Positions 1 through 7,233 of a DNA stretch of 12,422 nucleotides are shown here, one piece after another. The stretch is taken from the NCBI RefSeq assembly GCF_902491285.1, contig NZ_CABUHK010000115.1, forward strand, positions 1-12,422. The letters run 5' to 3'. How positions within the stretch are numbered: the stretch's first letter is position 1; every line of letters begins with the position of its first letter. The notes under the pieces were generated by a model. The model saw only the letters and a program-made list of their open reading frames with translations. It was not told where the DNA came from and searched no databases. This DNA is from an uncultured Bacteroides sp. (GTDB lineage: Bacteria; Bacteroidota; Bacteroidia; Bacteroidales; Bacteroidaceae). The position numbers and the translations under genes are program-made.

Positions 1-8
1 GTACAAAA

Positions 9-1427
9 ATGATAAATAACTATTTAGAAAGGCAAATTAAGGAAAATTTTCCTTACCAACCAACTTTAGAGCAGGAAATTGCTGTAAAATCTCTTTCAGA
101 GTTTCTTCTGTCTACTTTGGCGGACGAAGTTTTTATCCTCAGAGGTTATGCCGGAACAGGTAAAACATCTCTAGTCGGAGCATTGGTGAAAACAATGGAA
201 CAGTTGCAGCAAAAATCTGTTTTGTTGGCTCCGACGGGCCGTGCGGCGAAAGTCTTTTCAACATATGCGGGACATTCGGCTTTTACTATCCATAAGAAAA
301 TATACAGACAACAATCCTTCTCCAACGAACTGAGTAATTTTTCAATCAATGACAATTTGGCTACAAATACATTGTTCATAGTTGATGAGGCTTCAATGAT
401 TTCTAATGAGGGGCTATCGGGCAGTGTATTTGGCACAGGACGTTTGTTGGATGACTTGGTGCAGTTCGTATATTCGGGGCAAGGATGCCGTCTTTTGTTG
501 ATGGGAGATACGGCACAGCTTCCTCCGGTAGGAGAGGAGTTGAGCCCGGCGCTTTTTACCGATGCATTGAAAGGCTATGGTCTTGAAGTACGCGAGGTCG
601 ATTTGACTCAGGTAGTCCGGCAAGTACAAGAATCCGGTATTTTATGGAATGCTACGCGACTCAGGCAATTAATTGCGGAAGATGAATGTTACTCTTTACC
701 TAAGATAAAGGTGGCAGGTTTCCCCGACATAAAAGTAGTGCCGGGGACGGAATTGATTGACGAACTGAACAATTGCTATGATCATGACGGGATGGACGAG
801 ACGATTGTGATTTGTCGCTCAAATAAACGTGCGAATCTGTATAATGGCGGAATACGTGCACAGATTCTTTGGCGTGAAGATGAACTGAATACAGGAGATA
901 TGTTGATGGTTGCCAAGAATAACTATTATTGGACGGAAAAGTATAAAGAAATGGATTTCATAGCCAATGGTGAAATTGCTGTTGTCCGTCGTGTCCGTCG
1001 CACCCGTGAAATGTACGGTTTTCGTTTTGCAGAAGTCACCCTCCGATTTCCCGACCAGAATGATTTTGAGCTGGATGCTAATTTGTTGTTGGATACTTTG
1101 CATTCTGACTCTCCTGCATTGCCTAAAGCGGATAATGACCGCTTGTTTTATACGGTGCTTGAAGATTATATAGATATTCCCAATAAGCGTGATCGGATGA
1201 AGAAGATGAAAGCTGATCCGCATTATAATGCATTGCAAGTGAAATATGCATATGCAATAACGTGCCATAAGGCACAGGGTGGCCAGTGGCAGAATGTGTT
1301 TTTGGATCAGGGATATATGACGGATGAGTATTTGACTCCCGATTATTTCCGGTGGCTGTATACAGCTTTTACTCGGGCGACAAAGACGCTGTATTTGGTG
1401 AATTATCCGAAGGAGCAGGTGGAATAG
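9..1427 (+). CDS. RecD-like SF1B ATP-dependent DNA helicase (AAA_30 / UvrD_C_2 type)
   Basis: Predicted ATP-driven DNA translocase/helicase of superfamily 1B, 472 residues, cytosolic. Motifs seen in order: Walker A GYAGTGKTS at 46-54, motif Ia LLAPTGRAAKV at 72-82, Walker B with DEAS at 126-129, motif III GDTAQLPPVG at 166-175, the late motif TCHKAQG at 418-424, and arginine-finger motif VI YTAFTRATK at 451-459. The protein starts almost directly at the helicase core, so it lacks the long N-terminal region of RecD2 proteins. It resembles the short stand-alone RecD-like helicases common in Bacteroidota. The ATG at position 9 is taken because no earlier in-frame start lies in the window; with only 8 bases upstream, a more distant start cannot be excluded. 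It converges on the PUL operon and has no visible functional link to it. Its cellular role (repair, replication restart or other) cannot be read from the sequence. Confidence 0.93.
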   Translation: MINNYLERQIKENFPYQPTLEQEIAVKSLSEFLLSTLADEVFILRGYAGTGKTSLVGALVKTMEQLQQKSVLLAPTGRAAKVFSTYAGHSAFTIHKKIYRQQSFSNELSNFSINDNLATNTLFIVDEASMISNEGLSGSVFGTGRLLDDLVQFVYSGQGCRLLLMGDTAQLPPVGEELSPALFTDALKGYGLEVREVDLTQVVRQVQESGILWNATRLRQLIAEDECYSLPKIKVAGFPDIKVVPGTELIDELNNCYDHDGMDETIVICRSNKRANLYNGGIRAQILWREDELNTGDMLMVAKNNYYWTEKYKEMDFIANGEIAVVRRVRRTREMYGFRFAEVTLRFPDQNDFELDANLLLDTLHSDSPALPKADNDRLFYTVLEDYIDIPNKRDRMKKMKADPHYNALQVKYAYAITCHKAQGGQWQNVFLDQGYMTDEYLTPDYFRWLYTAFTRATKTLYLVNYPKEQVE

Positions 1428-1451
1428 TTGCCTTGGATAAATAAGTATAAT

Positions 1452-1657
1452 ATGGAAATACCTTTTTTATGGTCGCATAGTCTTCTATAGAAGTGCTGAA
1501 TAAATATAAACAGGGGACATCTGCCAATATCAAAAATTTGCGTAAGGCAACATTGGAGAAAGATTTAATTGATATACTCTCTGGGAATGTAATTGAAATT
1601 CAGGACCCGGCATTTGAGTATTGGTTGAAGTATGTGTATAAATATCATAGTAATTGA
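1452..1657 (+). pseudogene. Remnant of a Bacteroides AAA/ATPase gene (COG1672-like), internally deleted
   Basis: Two pieces of one protein type lie head to tail here. The first begins at ATG 1452 and reads MEIPF. Dropping one T from the T6 run at 1463-1468 lets it continue as YGRIVFYRSAE up to a stop at 1501-1503. That looks like the usual start of these ATPases (M-x-x-PF-x-YG). The second piece is open in another frame from 1481 to TGA 1655-1657. It contains EVLNKYKQGTSANIKNL, then LEKDLIDI and QDPAFEYWLKYVY, which resembles the C-terminal winged-helix region of the same family. The whole P-loop core between them is absent and the frames disagree, so no functional protein is expected. Intact relatives are about 370-470 residues. 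Family assignment rests on remembered sequence patterns; the C-terminal part is the stronger match, the N-terminal part is tentative. The 3' end abuts a strong hairpin that may have been the gene's own terminator. Confidence 0.62.
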
Positions 1658-1662
1658 AATAT

Positions 1663-1707
1663 GAAAACAGCAATAATCAAGTTTCGGACTTTACTATTGC
1701 TGTTTTC
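1663..1707. terminator. Probable bidirectional intrinsic terminator between convergent units
   Basis: There is a perfect 13-bp inverted repeat: the left arm gaaaacagcaata lies at 1663-1675 and its reverse complement at 1695-1707. The 19-nt loop holds a further 4-bp stem (aagt 1679-1682 / actt 1688-1691) around TTCGG. The outer base pairs are A:T-rich, so an RNA copied from either strand would end its hairpin in a U-rich stretch. The site lies just after the ATPase remnant on the + strand and about 90 nt past the stop of the BACON gene on the - strand. A second, weaker 5-bp stem (gtgat 1740-1744 / atcac 1751-1755) lies closer to that stop. Apart from this stem, I see nothing in 1708-1794. Confidence 0.8.
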
Positions 1708-1794
1708 TATTCATAAAGACTTTTATAATGTCTCTCTTGGTGATATTTTAATCACTTATTAATGAGTCATACCTATTGAAAACTGTTCGTTAAA

Positions 1795-3291
1795 TCATTT
1801 ACGTTCAATTTTGTATTCGGTAGCAAGTTCCAAGTTTGGGATAGTTTGGTCAGGTTTCAGGTAAAGAGTCTCTACATATTTTCCATTAAATTTGAAAGTA
1901 TGCAATACCGGACATTGAGTCAGGTCAATACGTTCGACATAATCGTTACCTGGACGTTGTACTTTCATGTTGATTGCTTGGAGGTTGTCACTGATAAACA
2001 CTAAATCTTCACAACCGGAACCGAAATATTTGGCGGATAATAAATCAAATGAAGTGATCGGATTATCTCCAAAATTGAATTCTTTTATATAAATAGTGGC
2101 AGTATTTGTAATTGTCAGTGACGTTACTTTATGCAGCTTGGATATGTCTACTTTTTCTAAATCCCTGCTACCTTTTATCTGTATGGTAGTCAGGTTGGGG
2201 AAGTATTCCAATCCGTTGAGATCGTCTATCGTCGTTTCTGTACAAATAAATTCGGTTGCCTTCATTCCAGCTTCTGTAATTATACCTTCATTTTCGGCTA
2301 ATTTCACCAACCATCCGTTTGCTTCGGCATATTCTGCGATATCACTGTTTGAAATAGATGCAATCGGTGTATTCGGATCTGCTTGGACGATACTGATTTC
2401 TGCATTTTTCAAACTGTTTTCCACACGGACAGAACCGACTCTGGCATTTGAAGCAGCCAAAAGTTTGTAGGATAATGTGCTGGTTGTTATACCTCTGTCA
2501 TCTGTTTGTTGCTTGGAAATCGTTTGATTAGTAATCCATTCTGCGCCGCTTACAACTGAAGGCGTATACTCGAGATTACTTTCTACCGTGAAGGAAATAG
2601 TTTGTTCCGATAAATCATATTTCTGCGATGTCTCTGACGGGGTGATTGTAAAGTAAGGTACACAGGCTTGTGTGATATTTACTACTATCGGTTCGTCAAG
2701 AAGCGGACTTTCCAGAGTAACATCGGCTGAACGGATTTTGTATGTTTCGTTTTCGGCAACGGAGAACAATAGTGTTGTTTTACCGATAAATTCGCTTTGT
2801 TTTTCTAATGTCAGCCACTCCTTGCTGTCGTCGCTGTAAGTAATGGTAAGATCGGAAACATTACTTTCAAACTTGATAGACACATCACTTTTCTTTCGGG
2901 GCAAATCGATTTTTTGTTCGGTTAGTAAGTCTACAGCATATACTGGGGAACATTCCACTTGTAGGGGGACTACTGTAGAACCAACGAAGAATTTGAAAGT
3001 TGCAGTGCGGATTTCATCCAACGAGTTGGGATCAATGGTGAATGTAACTTCGTCTCCACTTTTTCCTGATGTAGCTGATGGGTGTGCCCAGTCGTATGTG
3101 CCTGCTAATCTCCAGTCGTTCGAACTTGTGACGGTTACGGCAACTTCGCCTCCTAAACCGTTTATTTTTATTTCATTTGTTGATAATGAAAGCGAGTCAT
3201 TCATTTCATTTACCGGTTCGTCGCTATCAGAGCAACCCCACAGAAAGAGGGTTGCTGACAATACTATCGATATTCTTTTTAATAGATTCAT
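1795..3291 (-). CDS. Surface lipoprotein with three BACON-like domains and a leucine-rich C-terminus
   Basis: 498 residues. A lipoprotein signal peptide ends in the lipobox LWGC with lipidated Cys20, followed by SDSDEP, an acidic stretch like the Bacteroidota surface-export signal. Three beta-sandwich repeats of the BACON type follow at about 34-114, 121-210 and 213-305. Each ends in a hydrophobic strand, and the second and third carry the family-typical ending (NITQA, SIVQA). The remainder, about 355-498, has irregular leucine-rich-repeat-like strands (for example LTTIQIKG and VTSLTITN) and no enzyme motif. BACON domains usually act as spacers or glycan/mucin-associated modules, so a binding or scaffolding role at the cell surface is likely but unproven. 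It is the last gene of the operon, 37 nt after the GH18 gene, and ends before the shared terminator. I cannot assign a specific ligand. Confidence 0.85.
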   Translation of the reverse strand: MNLLKRISIVLSATLFLWGCSDSDEPVNEMNDSLSLSTNEIKINGLGGEVAVTVTSSNDWRLAGTYDWAHPSATSGKSGDEVTFTIDPNSLDEIRTATFKFFVGSTVVPLQVECSPVYAVDLLTEQKIDLPRKKSDVSIKFESNVSDLTITYSDDSKEWLTLEKQSEFIGKTTLLFSVAENETYKIRSADVTLESPLLDEPIVVNITQACVPYFTITPSETSQKYDLSEQTISFTVESNLEYTPSVVSGAEWITNQTISKQQTDDRGITTSTLSYKLLAASNARVGSVRVENSLKNAEISIVQADPNTPIASISNSDIAEYAEANGWLVKLAENEGIITEAGMKATEFICTETTIDDLNGLEYFPNLTTIQIKGSRDLEKVDISKLHKVTSLTITNTATIYIKEFNFGDNPITSFDLLSAKYFGSGCEDLVFISDNLQAINMKVQRPGNDYVERIDLTQCPVLHTFKFNGKYVETLYLKPDQTIPNLELATEYKIERK

Positions 3292-3328
3292 TTTATGTAT
3301 TTTATTTAAGCGTTAAAAGAGTAATATA

Positions 3329-4762
3329 TTAGCGTGCCGTACGAACAGTACTGTTTTTGGGATAATAATAACTTGGACGTATAAGGCTCTCATCATACAA
3401 TCCTAAGCAAACATTTTCGCAATATTTTAGCTGGTCTTTTTTCTCTTCGTCCGAAATGTATTTAGGAGGAGTGGGAGAGAAAAACATATAGTAACCATAT
3501 CCTTTATTCTTTTTGGAACGTGCAGTGCTGGTACTTGTATCTCCGCTATCCCGAAAGAGCTCAATAGACATACCTGCACATTGTTTCAATGTCATACCTA
3601 TGCCTGGATCTTCTGATCTTCCATAATCTGCTACAGAATAGTCGCAATATTGTCCGGGTTCTACTCCATCGATAATTTTTAGTTTATCGGCATGTAAACT
3701 TCCCAAACTATATAGTGATACAATCTTTTCCGGCATGGCTTTCTTACATTCATACATTAAGCGGGAACCAGCTTCTACAGAGTGCTCCGCCAGCCAAGGA
3801 TTGGAAAGCACCGGATCATTCGAATATTCATCGTCAAAAGCTACACCGTCCAAGTTATATCCACGACAATAAGCGGCTATTTCACGGGCAAACTCTTTGG
3901 CTCCCATTTCAGAAAGTTGGGCTACGCCTGCTTGATCATGATTTCCCAGGATACTGATGATAACCCTCATACCAGCTTTGCGGAGTGGCTGGAGATACTC
4001 ATCATTGTGGTCGAGTAGGAATTGTACATTATCGTTATTAGATATATATACTCGTTGTTTTTTGGCATCCCAGTTTATATTGGCTGCAAAAAGAACTACG
4101 TCATCAAAGAAATATTTGCCACTGGCTGTTTTGAATTCTAATGCATTAAGAGGATTTGCATCATTCACTTCAAAGTAAATTACGGTTTTTACAGCATCTT
4201 CTCCTTTGTTATGATTGGCTTTATGACGACAATCCTGTACTAACAATACCATATGTTTGGACATTTCGGAAAATGAGATACTTTCGGTCGGTGAAGTTGC
4301 AGTCAATGGGACGATGTACGTTTTATCTTCTTCCATACCTTCAAAAGCAGTAAGTGTTACTTTCAGACCGGGAGTTGTCGTGTCATCCGGTGCGAGCAGA
4401 CAAGCACCGTTGTTGGTGATTGTTACATTTTCTGCAGGAAACATTTCGAAATCCGTATTGTGGATGGCATTGTAGGTGGTTACGTAGGATTCGTCTACGG
4501 TAATTGTTACATCTACTCCCGTTTTCGGTTGTTTAGAAAGACGAAATACAATATCTGTTGATTGTTCGTCATTGCGCAGTTCCACTATTGAGTTGTTTTT
4601 GTTAGTGGCTGCATCAAGCAACATGCCGTTGATTTGTGTAGCAGAAAGATAAGCGCTTTCATCTGCTGTAAATTCAAGTTCTTCATCACAGGATGTAAAA
4701 AGCCCTGCGGTAAATACTGCCAATGGCAGAAAAGCATATTTAATGTGGTTTATCATATTCAT
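3329..4762 (-). CDS. GH18 endo-beta-N-acetylglucosaminidase-like surface lipoprotein (DUF1735 + GH18)
   Basis: Predicted to hydrolyse the beta-1,4 bond between the two core GlcNAc residues of N-glycans, outside the cell. 477 residues. The signal peptide ends at FTSC with Cys25, followed by DEELE, an acidic surface-export-like stretch. A DUF1735 beta-sandwich spans about 35-175 and a GH18 TIM barrel about 190-465. The catalytic segment LDGVAFDDEYS gives D305, D310 and E312. E312 would be the acid/base and D310 the residue that positions the substrate N-acetyl group, as in Endo H/Endo F-type GH18 enzymes. The second Asp of the usual DxxDxDxE motif is Ala308. Length, domain order and motif position agree closely with what I recall of EndoBT-3987 of B. 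thetaiotaomicron (catalytic D312/E314). High-mannose specificity is inferred from that resemblance only. It lies 36 nt after the LamG gene in the same operon. Confidence 0.9.
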   Translation of the reverse strand: MNMINHIKYAFLPLAVFTAGLFTSCDEELEFTADESAYLSATQINGMLLDAATNKNNSIVELRNDEQSTDIVFRLSKQPKTGVDVTITVDESYVTTYNAIHNTDFEMFPAENVTITNNGACLLAPDDTTTPGLKVTLTAFEGMEEDKTYIVPLTATSPTESISFSEMSKHMVLLVQDCRHKANHNKGEDAVKTVIYFEVNDANPLNALEFKTASGKYFFDDVVLFAANINWDAKKQRVYISNNDNVQFLLDHNDEYLQPLRKAGMRVIISILGNHDQAGVAQLSEMGAKEFAREIAAYCRGYNLDGVAFDDEYSNDPVLSNPWLAEHSVEAGSRLMYECKKAMPEKIVSLYSLGSLHADKLKIIDGVEPGQYCDYSVADYGRSEDPGIGMTLKQCAGMSIELFRDSGDTSTSTARSKKNKGYGYYMFFSPTPPKYISDEEKKDQLKYCENVCLGLYDESLIRPSYYYPKNSTVRTAR

Positions 4763-4798
4763 ATTCTGTTAAAAGATTATTTGTAAAGAGGTAACAGG

Positions 4799-5971
4799 TT
4801 ATTTTTCGGGTAAGGTAACGAATTCCCATTTTGGAAGATTCTCGATGGTCAAGTCATACCCGCTTGCGCTATGGTCTTTCACTGTTTGTCCTTCGCCTTC
4901 ATCAAATTTCCAGTATGCTATCAAGCCTTCTGAGGCAGGATCTGCAGTATAGAAATGATTGACAGCTTGAATTTCTTCGGCTGTAAGAGCACGGTTCCAA
5001 ATACGCACTTCGGCTACTGAACCGTTGAAGAACCGTTGTTCATTGTAAGAATATCCAATCCAGAAACAGCGTGCTTGTCCACCGCTTTCGTCCGAATGTT
5101 TGGTTCCTAAGCTGACTGTATTCAATCTTGAGAATTTTTTGGAGGCTTTTTCTATTCCGTCAATATATATCTTTGCCTCTCCTTCCTTGAAGGTGACAGC
5201 TACATGATACCATTTGTTGCCGTCAAACTGTAAGTCGGAGTTGGTAAGATTCCCGTTAGAAGTAGCGAGTTGAAGCTGGTTAGAAGGTACGCCTGCGTCG
5301 CCGATACGAAGTAGATACTTGCCTTCGATACCCATCAGTGTGCTTATCTCATTTTTGAGTTGAGAGGCTTTAAAGAGTAGCTCCAGCGTATTTTCTTTCA
5401 TGTTATTGAATCTTTCATCATTGTTGAAGTCTGGGTAGGCACGATTTTCGTTTAGATTGCACACTACGTTGATAAGTGAGGCTCCATGAAACACATAGTA
5501 ATAATTTTTAGCGCTTTGCAGTACTTCGATTCCTTCGACAGACTGGATGGTGACGGGTAATACATAAGTGAAGTCTGCATCCAGTTCTCCCGTGTTGATA
5601 AATTGGATAGGCAGTATGTTGCTGGAAACAGCACCGGCTTTAATAGTCACTTTGTTCTCTTCCATTACATAATGTGTTTCGGGAAGTAGTATGGCTGCCT
5701 CATCGTAATATGCACTCCGGTAGGTATCTAGTAATTCCGGTGCCGCTGCCATTGTTACTTTGATATCATGTGCTTCCGGTTTGGCTATTTCCACCGAAAG
5801 TCCTTTTACTATATTGGTGTCTCCTGCCTTGAACAGGATTTCCTGAGTGAAGGCTGTTGTGGAAAGGAAAAGTTTATTGTCGTAATGCTGTTCGTCTTCA
5901 TTACTCTGACATCCAGTCAAGGTGATGGAGAAAGCGATGAACATCATCATTATTAATTTATTCAGTTTCAT
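4799..5971 (-). CDS. DUF1735 + LamG/concanavalin A-like lipoprotein, probable surface glycan-binding protein
   Basis: 390 residues. A lipoprotein signal peptide has lipobox LTGC with Cys21, followed by QSNEDEQ, again acidic. A DUF1735-type beta-sandwich lies at about 31-160, the same module type that precedes the GH18 barrel in the next gene. A LamG/laminin-G-3-like jellyroll spans about 185-385, marked by KWYHVAVTF (253-261), YIDG (269-272), NGSVAEVRIWNRALTAEEI (316-334) and the closing strands IAYWKFDEGEG (351-361). No hydrolase motif is visible, so binding of a glycan and handing it to the neighbouring endoglycosidase and SusC/SusD is the likely job. It starts only 10 nt after the pseudo-GH18 gene and is surely co-transcribed with it. 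The concanavalin fold also occurs in enzymes, but LamG_3 domains in PULs are mostly non-catalytic. The exact ligand is unknown. Confidence 0.87.
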   Translation of the reverse strand: MKLNKLIMMMFIAFSITLTGCQSNEDEQHYDNKLFLSTTAFTQEILFKAGDTNIVKGLSVEIAKPEAHDIKVTMAAAPELLDTYRSAYYDEAAILLPETHYVMEENKVTIKAGAVSSNILPIQFINTGELDADFTYVLPVTIQSVEGIEVLQSAKNYYYVFHGASLINVVCNLNENRAYPDFNNDERFNNMKENTLELLFKASQLKNEISTLMGIEGKYLLRIGDAGVPSNQLQLATSNGNLTNSDLQFDGNKWYHVAVTFKEGEAKIYIDGIEKASKKFSRLNTVSLGTKHSDESGGQARCFWIGYSYNEQRFFNGSVAEVRIWNRALTAEEIQAVNHFYTADPASEGLIAYWKFDEGEGQTVKDHSASGYDLTIENLPKWEFVTLPEK

Positions 5972-5981
5972 AACTTGTTTT

Positions 5982-7085
5982 TTATTTAGCGGTTGGACTA
6001 AGGATATTAATTGCTTCTCTGACGTTGGGGTATATTTTTGCGGGATTGAAATAATCCTGCTCTACTCCATCCACAGAGATTCCGGCTTTTATATAATTGG
6101 GTACTTCTTGCAGAGTCCATTCGGCAGCGGCAACGATGGCAGATCTCCCATCCACCACACCATATTGGTCACCCATGTTGCTGAGATATGGAGTGGTTAC
6201 TCCCATAATAAAGCGGTCGGTCGGTACGCCTTTGGCGGATGCCATCAGTACGAGATAAGACATTTCGTAGAGATTTTTGGCACTGTGGGCGTTGACAATG
6301 ACATACTTGCTTTCTACCAATATCTCTTTACCGATGACGTTTTGCGGACTTCCTTTGAAGACAATCTCTTTTCCTGCATGGGCGGCTTTCCATTCTGTCA
6401 ATAAGTTGAAGAATGCGCCTTGGCGTGCTGTTTCAGTAGCTGTCTTTTTTTCATCCTGCAACAGGGAGTTGAGGTCGAAGCCGGTGAAGTTAATCACTAT
6501 ACCGTCTGTTCCCAGTGCATTGATGGCATCCAATTGCCGGGCTGTTTCTTTTTTACAGTATTCAATGAAACGCCGTGCGTTGACAATAGCCGGATCTTCA
6601 TCTGGTGTTTCATCTTCGCTCTCTAGTTCGTTTTCCTTCTCTGAAGTTTCCGTGTTGGAGGCATCTTCCGCCTCTTTTTCAAGAATGGCTTGCCATGCAC
6701 TTTCAATGGCGTCAAAGTTGATCAGTCCTAATACTTTTGTTCCTTTTTTGCGGATTTCATCCATTTCGGTGATATGTATCTCGTTCACGTCGAAGATGTT
6801 GTTCAGGCAGATATAATCTATACTGTCGGGCAGTGCCGTGAGATGTTGGCTCTGATTAGTGGGAGCAGTGCTAAGATTATTCATGGAAACAATGACAATA
6901 GCATGCTCACTAGACTTGAAGTCGTTGAGTGACTTCAAGTATTGGGTATATAGTGCTGGATTCTGCTCTTGGATGGAAGGGTAACGAAGAGTGATACTTT
7001 CCGGTTCAGTCCAATCCGAACAGGCAGCCAGCATCATCAGGCATGCGATGAGTGCAGGAAGAGTATGTTTGAATATCTTTTTCAT
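5982..7085 (-). CDS. GH18-fold lipoprotein without catalytic residues, probable surface glycan-binding protein
   Basis: 367 residues. The signal peptide ends at LAAC with Cys22, followed by SDWTEPE. The body resembles the Bacteroides GH18 subgroup (BT1044/EndoF-like): barrel strands such as AIVIVSMNN (62-70), TKVLGLINF (116-124), TDGIVINFTGFD (193-204), KEIVFKG and YVIVNAHS. In the segment that holds the catalytic motif of active GH18 enzymes, the sequence is D194-G-I-V-I-N199-F-T201. The essential Glu is therefore Thr and the adjacent Asp is Asn, so hydrolysis is not expected. Such pseudo-GH18 proteins are common next to SusCD in N-glycan PULs, where they bind glycan. A 29-residue, strongly acidic, low-complexity stretch (about 137-165) interrupts the barrel between two strands. 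The gene follows the susD-like gene after an unusually long 148-nt gap. Confidence 0.87.
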   Translation of the reverse strand: MKKIFKHTLPALIACLMMLAACSDWTEPESITLRYPSIQEQNPALYTQYLKSLNDFKSSEHAIVIVSMNNLSTAPTNQSQHLTALPDSIDYICLNNIFDVNEIHITEMDEIRKKGTKVLGLINFDAIESAWQAILEKEAEDASNTETSEKENELESEDETPDEDPAIVNARRFIEYCKKETARQLDAINALGTDGIVINFTGFDLNSLLQDEKKTATETARQGAFFNLLTEWKAAHAGKEIVFKGSPQNVIGKEILVESKYVIVNAHSAKNLYEMSYLVLMASAKGVPTDRFIMGVTTPYLSNMGDQYGVVDGRSAIVAAAEWTLQEVPNYIKAGISVDGVEQDYFNPAKIYPNVREAINILSPTAK

Positions 7086-7233
7086 ATAACTACGGTATAA
7101 AATATTTTTTATTTACAGGATTTGTTTCACTAAGTTTCACAAGGACTTGGTGTATAAATCTGGATTTTGCATCTCTGATATTACATTGATAAATATATTA
7201 TTCATACAATATTGAATGATTAAAGGTTAATCA
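7086..7233 (-). promoter_or_regulatory. 148-nt spacer after the susD-like gene with a hairpin at the stop codon
   Basis: This is the only long gap inside the operon. On the - strand the susD-like stop (7234-7236) is followed immediately by a perfect 7-bp inverted repeat with a 3-nt loop (ttaatca at 7227-7233, tgattaa at 7217-7223). No U-run follows it, so it is not a classical terminator; an RNA-processing or stabilising hairpin, or partial attenuation, fits better. A heptamer, gtttcac, occurs twice (7124-7130 and 7134-7140). I found no clear TAnnTTTG-type Bacteroides promoter box. The likely effect, higher susCD than downstream mRNA, is an inference. Confidence 0.45.

Noticed and set aside
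819..1268. Open frame of 149 codons on the - strand
   Set aside because: Antisense to the helicase, whose conserved motifs continue on both sides; no protein family recognised.
2843..3316. Open frame of 157 codons on the + strand
   Set aside because: Antisense to the BACON gene, and its composition is that of a shadow frame.
6277..6816. Open frame of 179 codons on the + strand
   Set aside because: It lies fully antisense to the pseudo-GH18 gene, whose signal peptide, lipobox and fold are clear; its serine-rich product looks like a reverse reading of the acidic insert.
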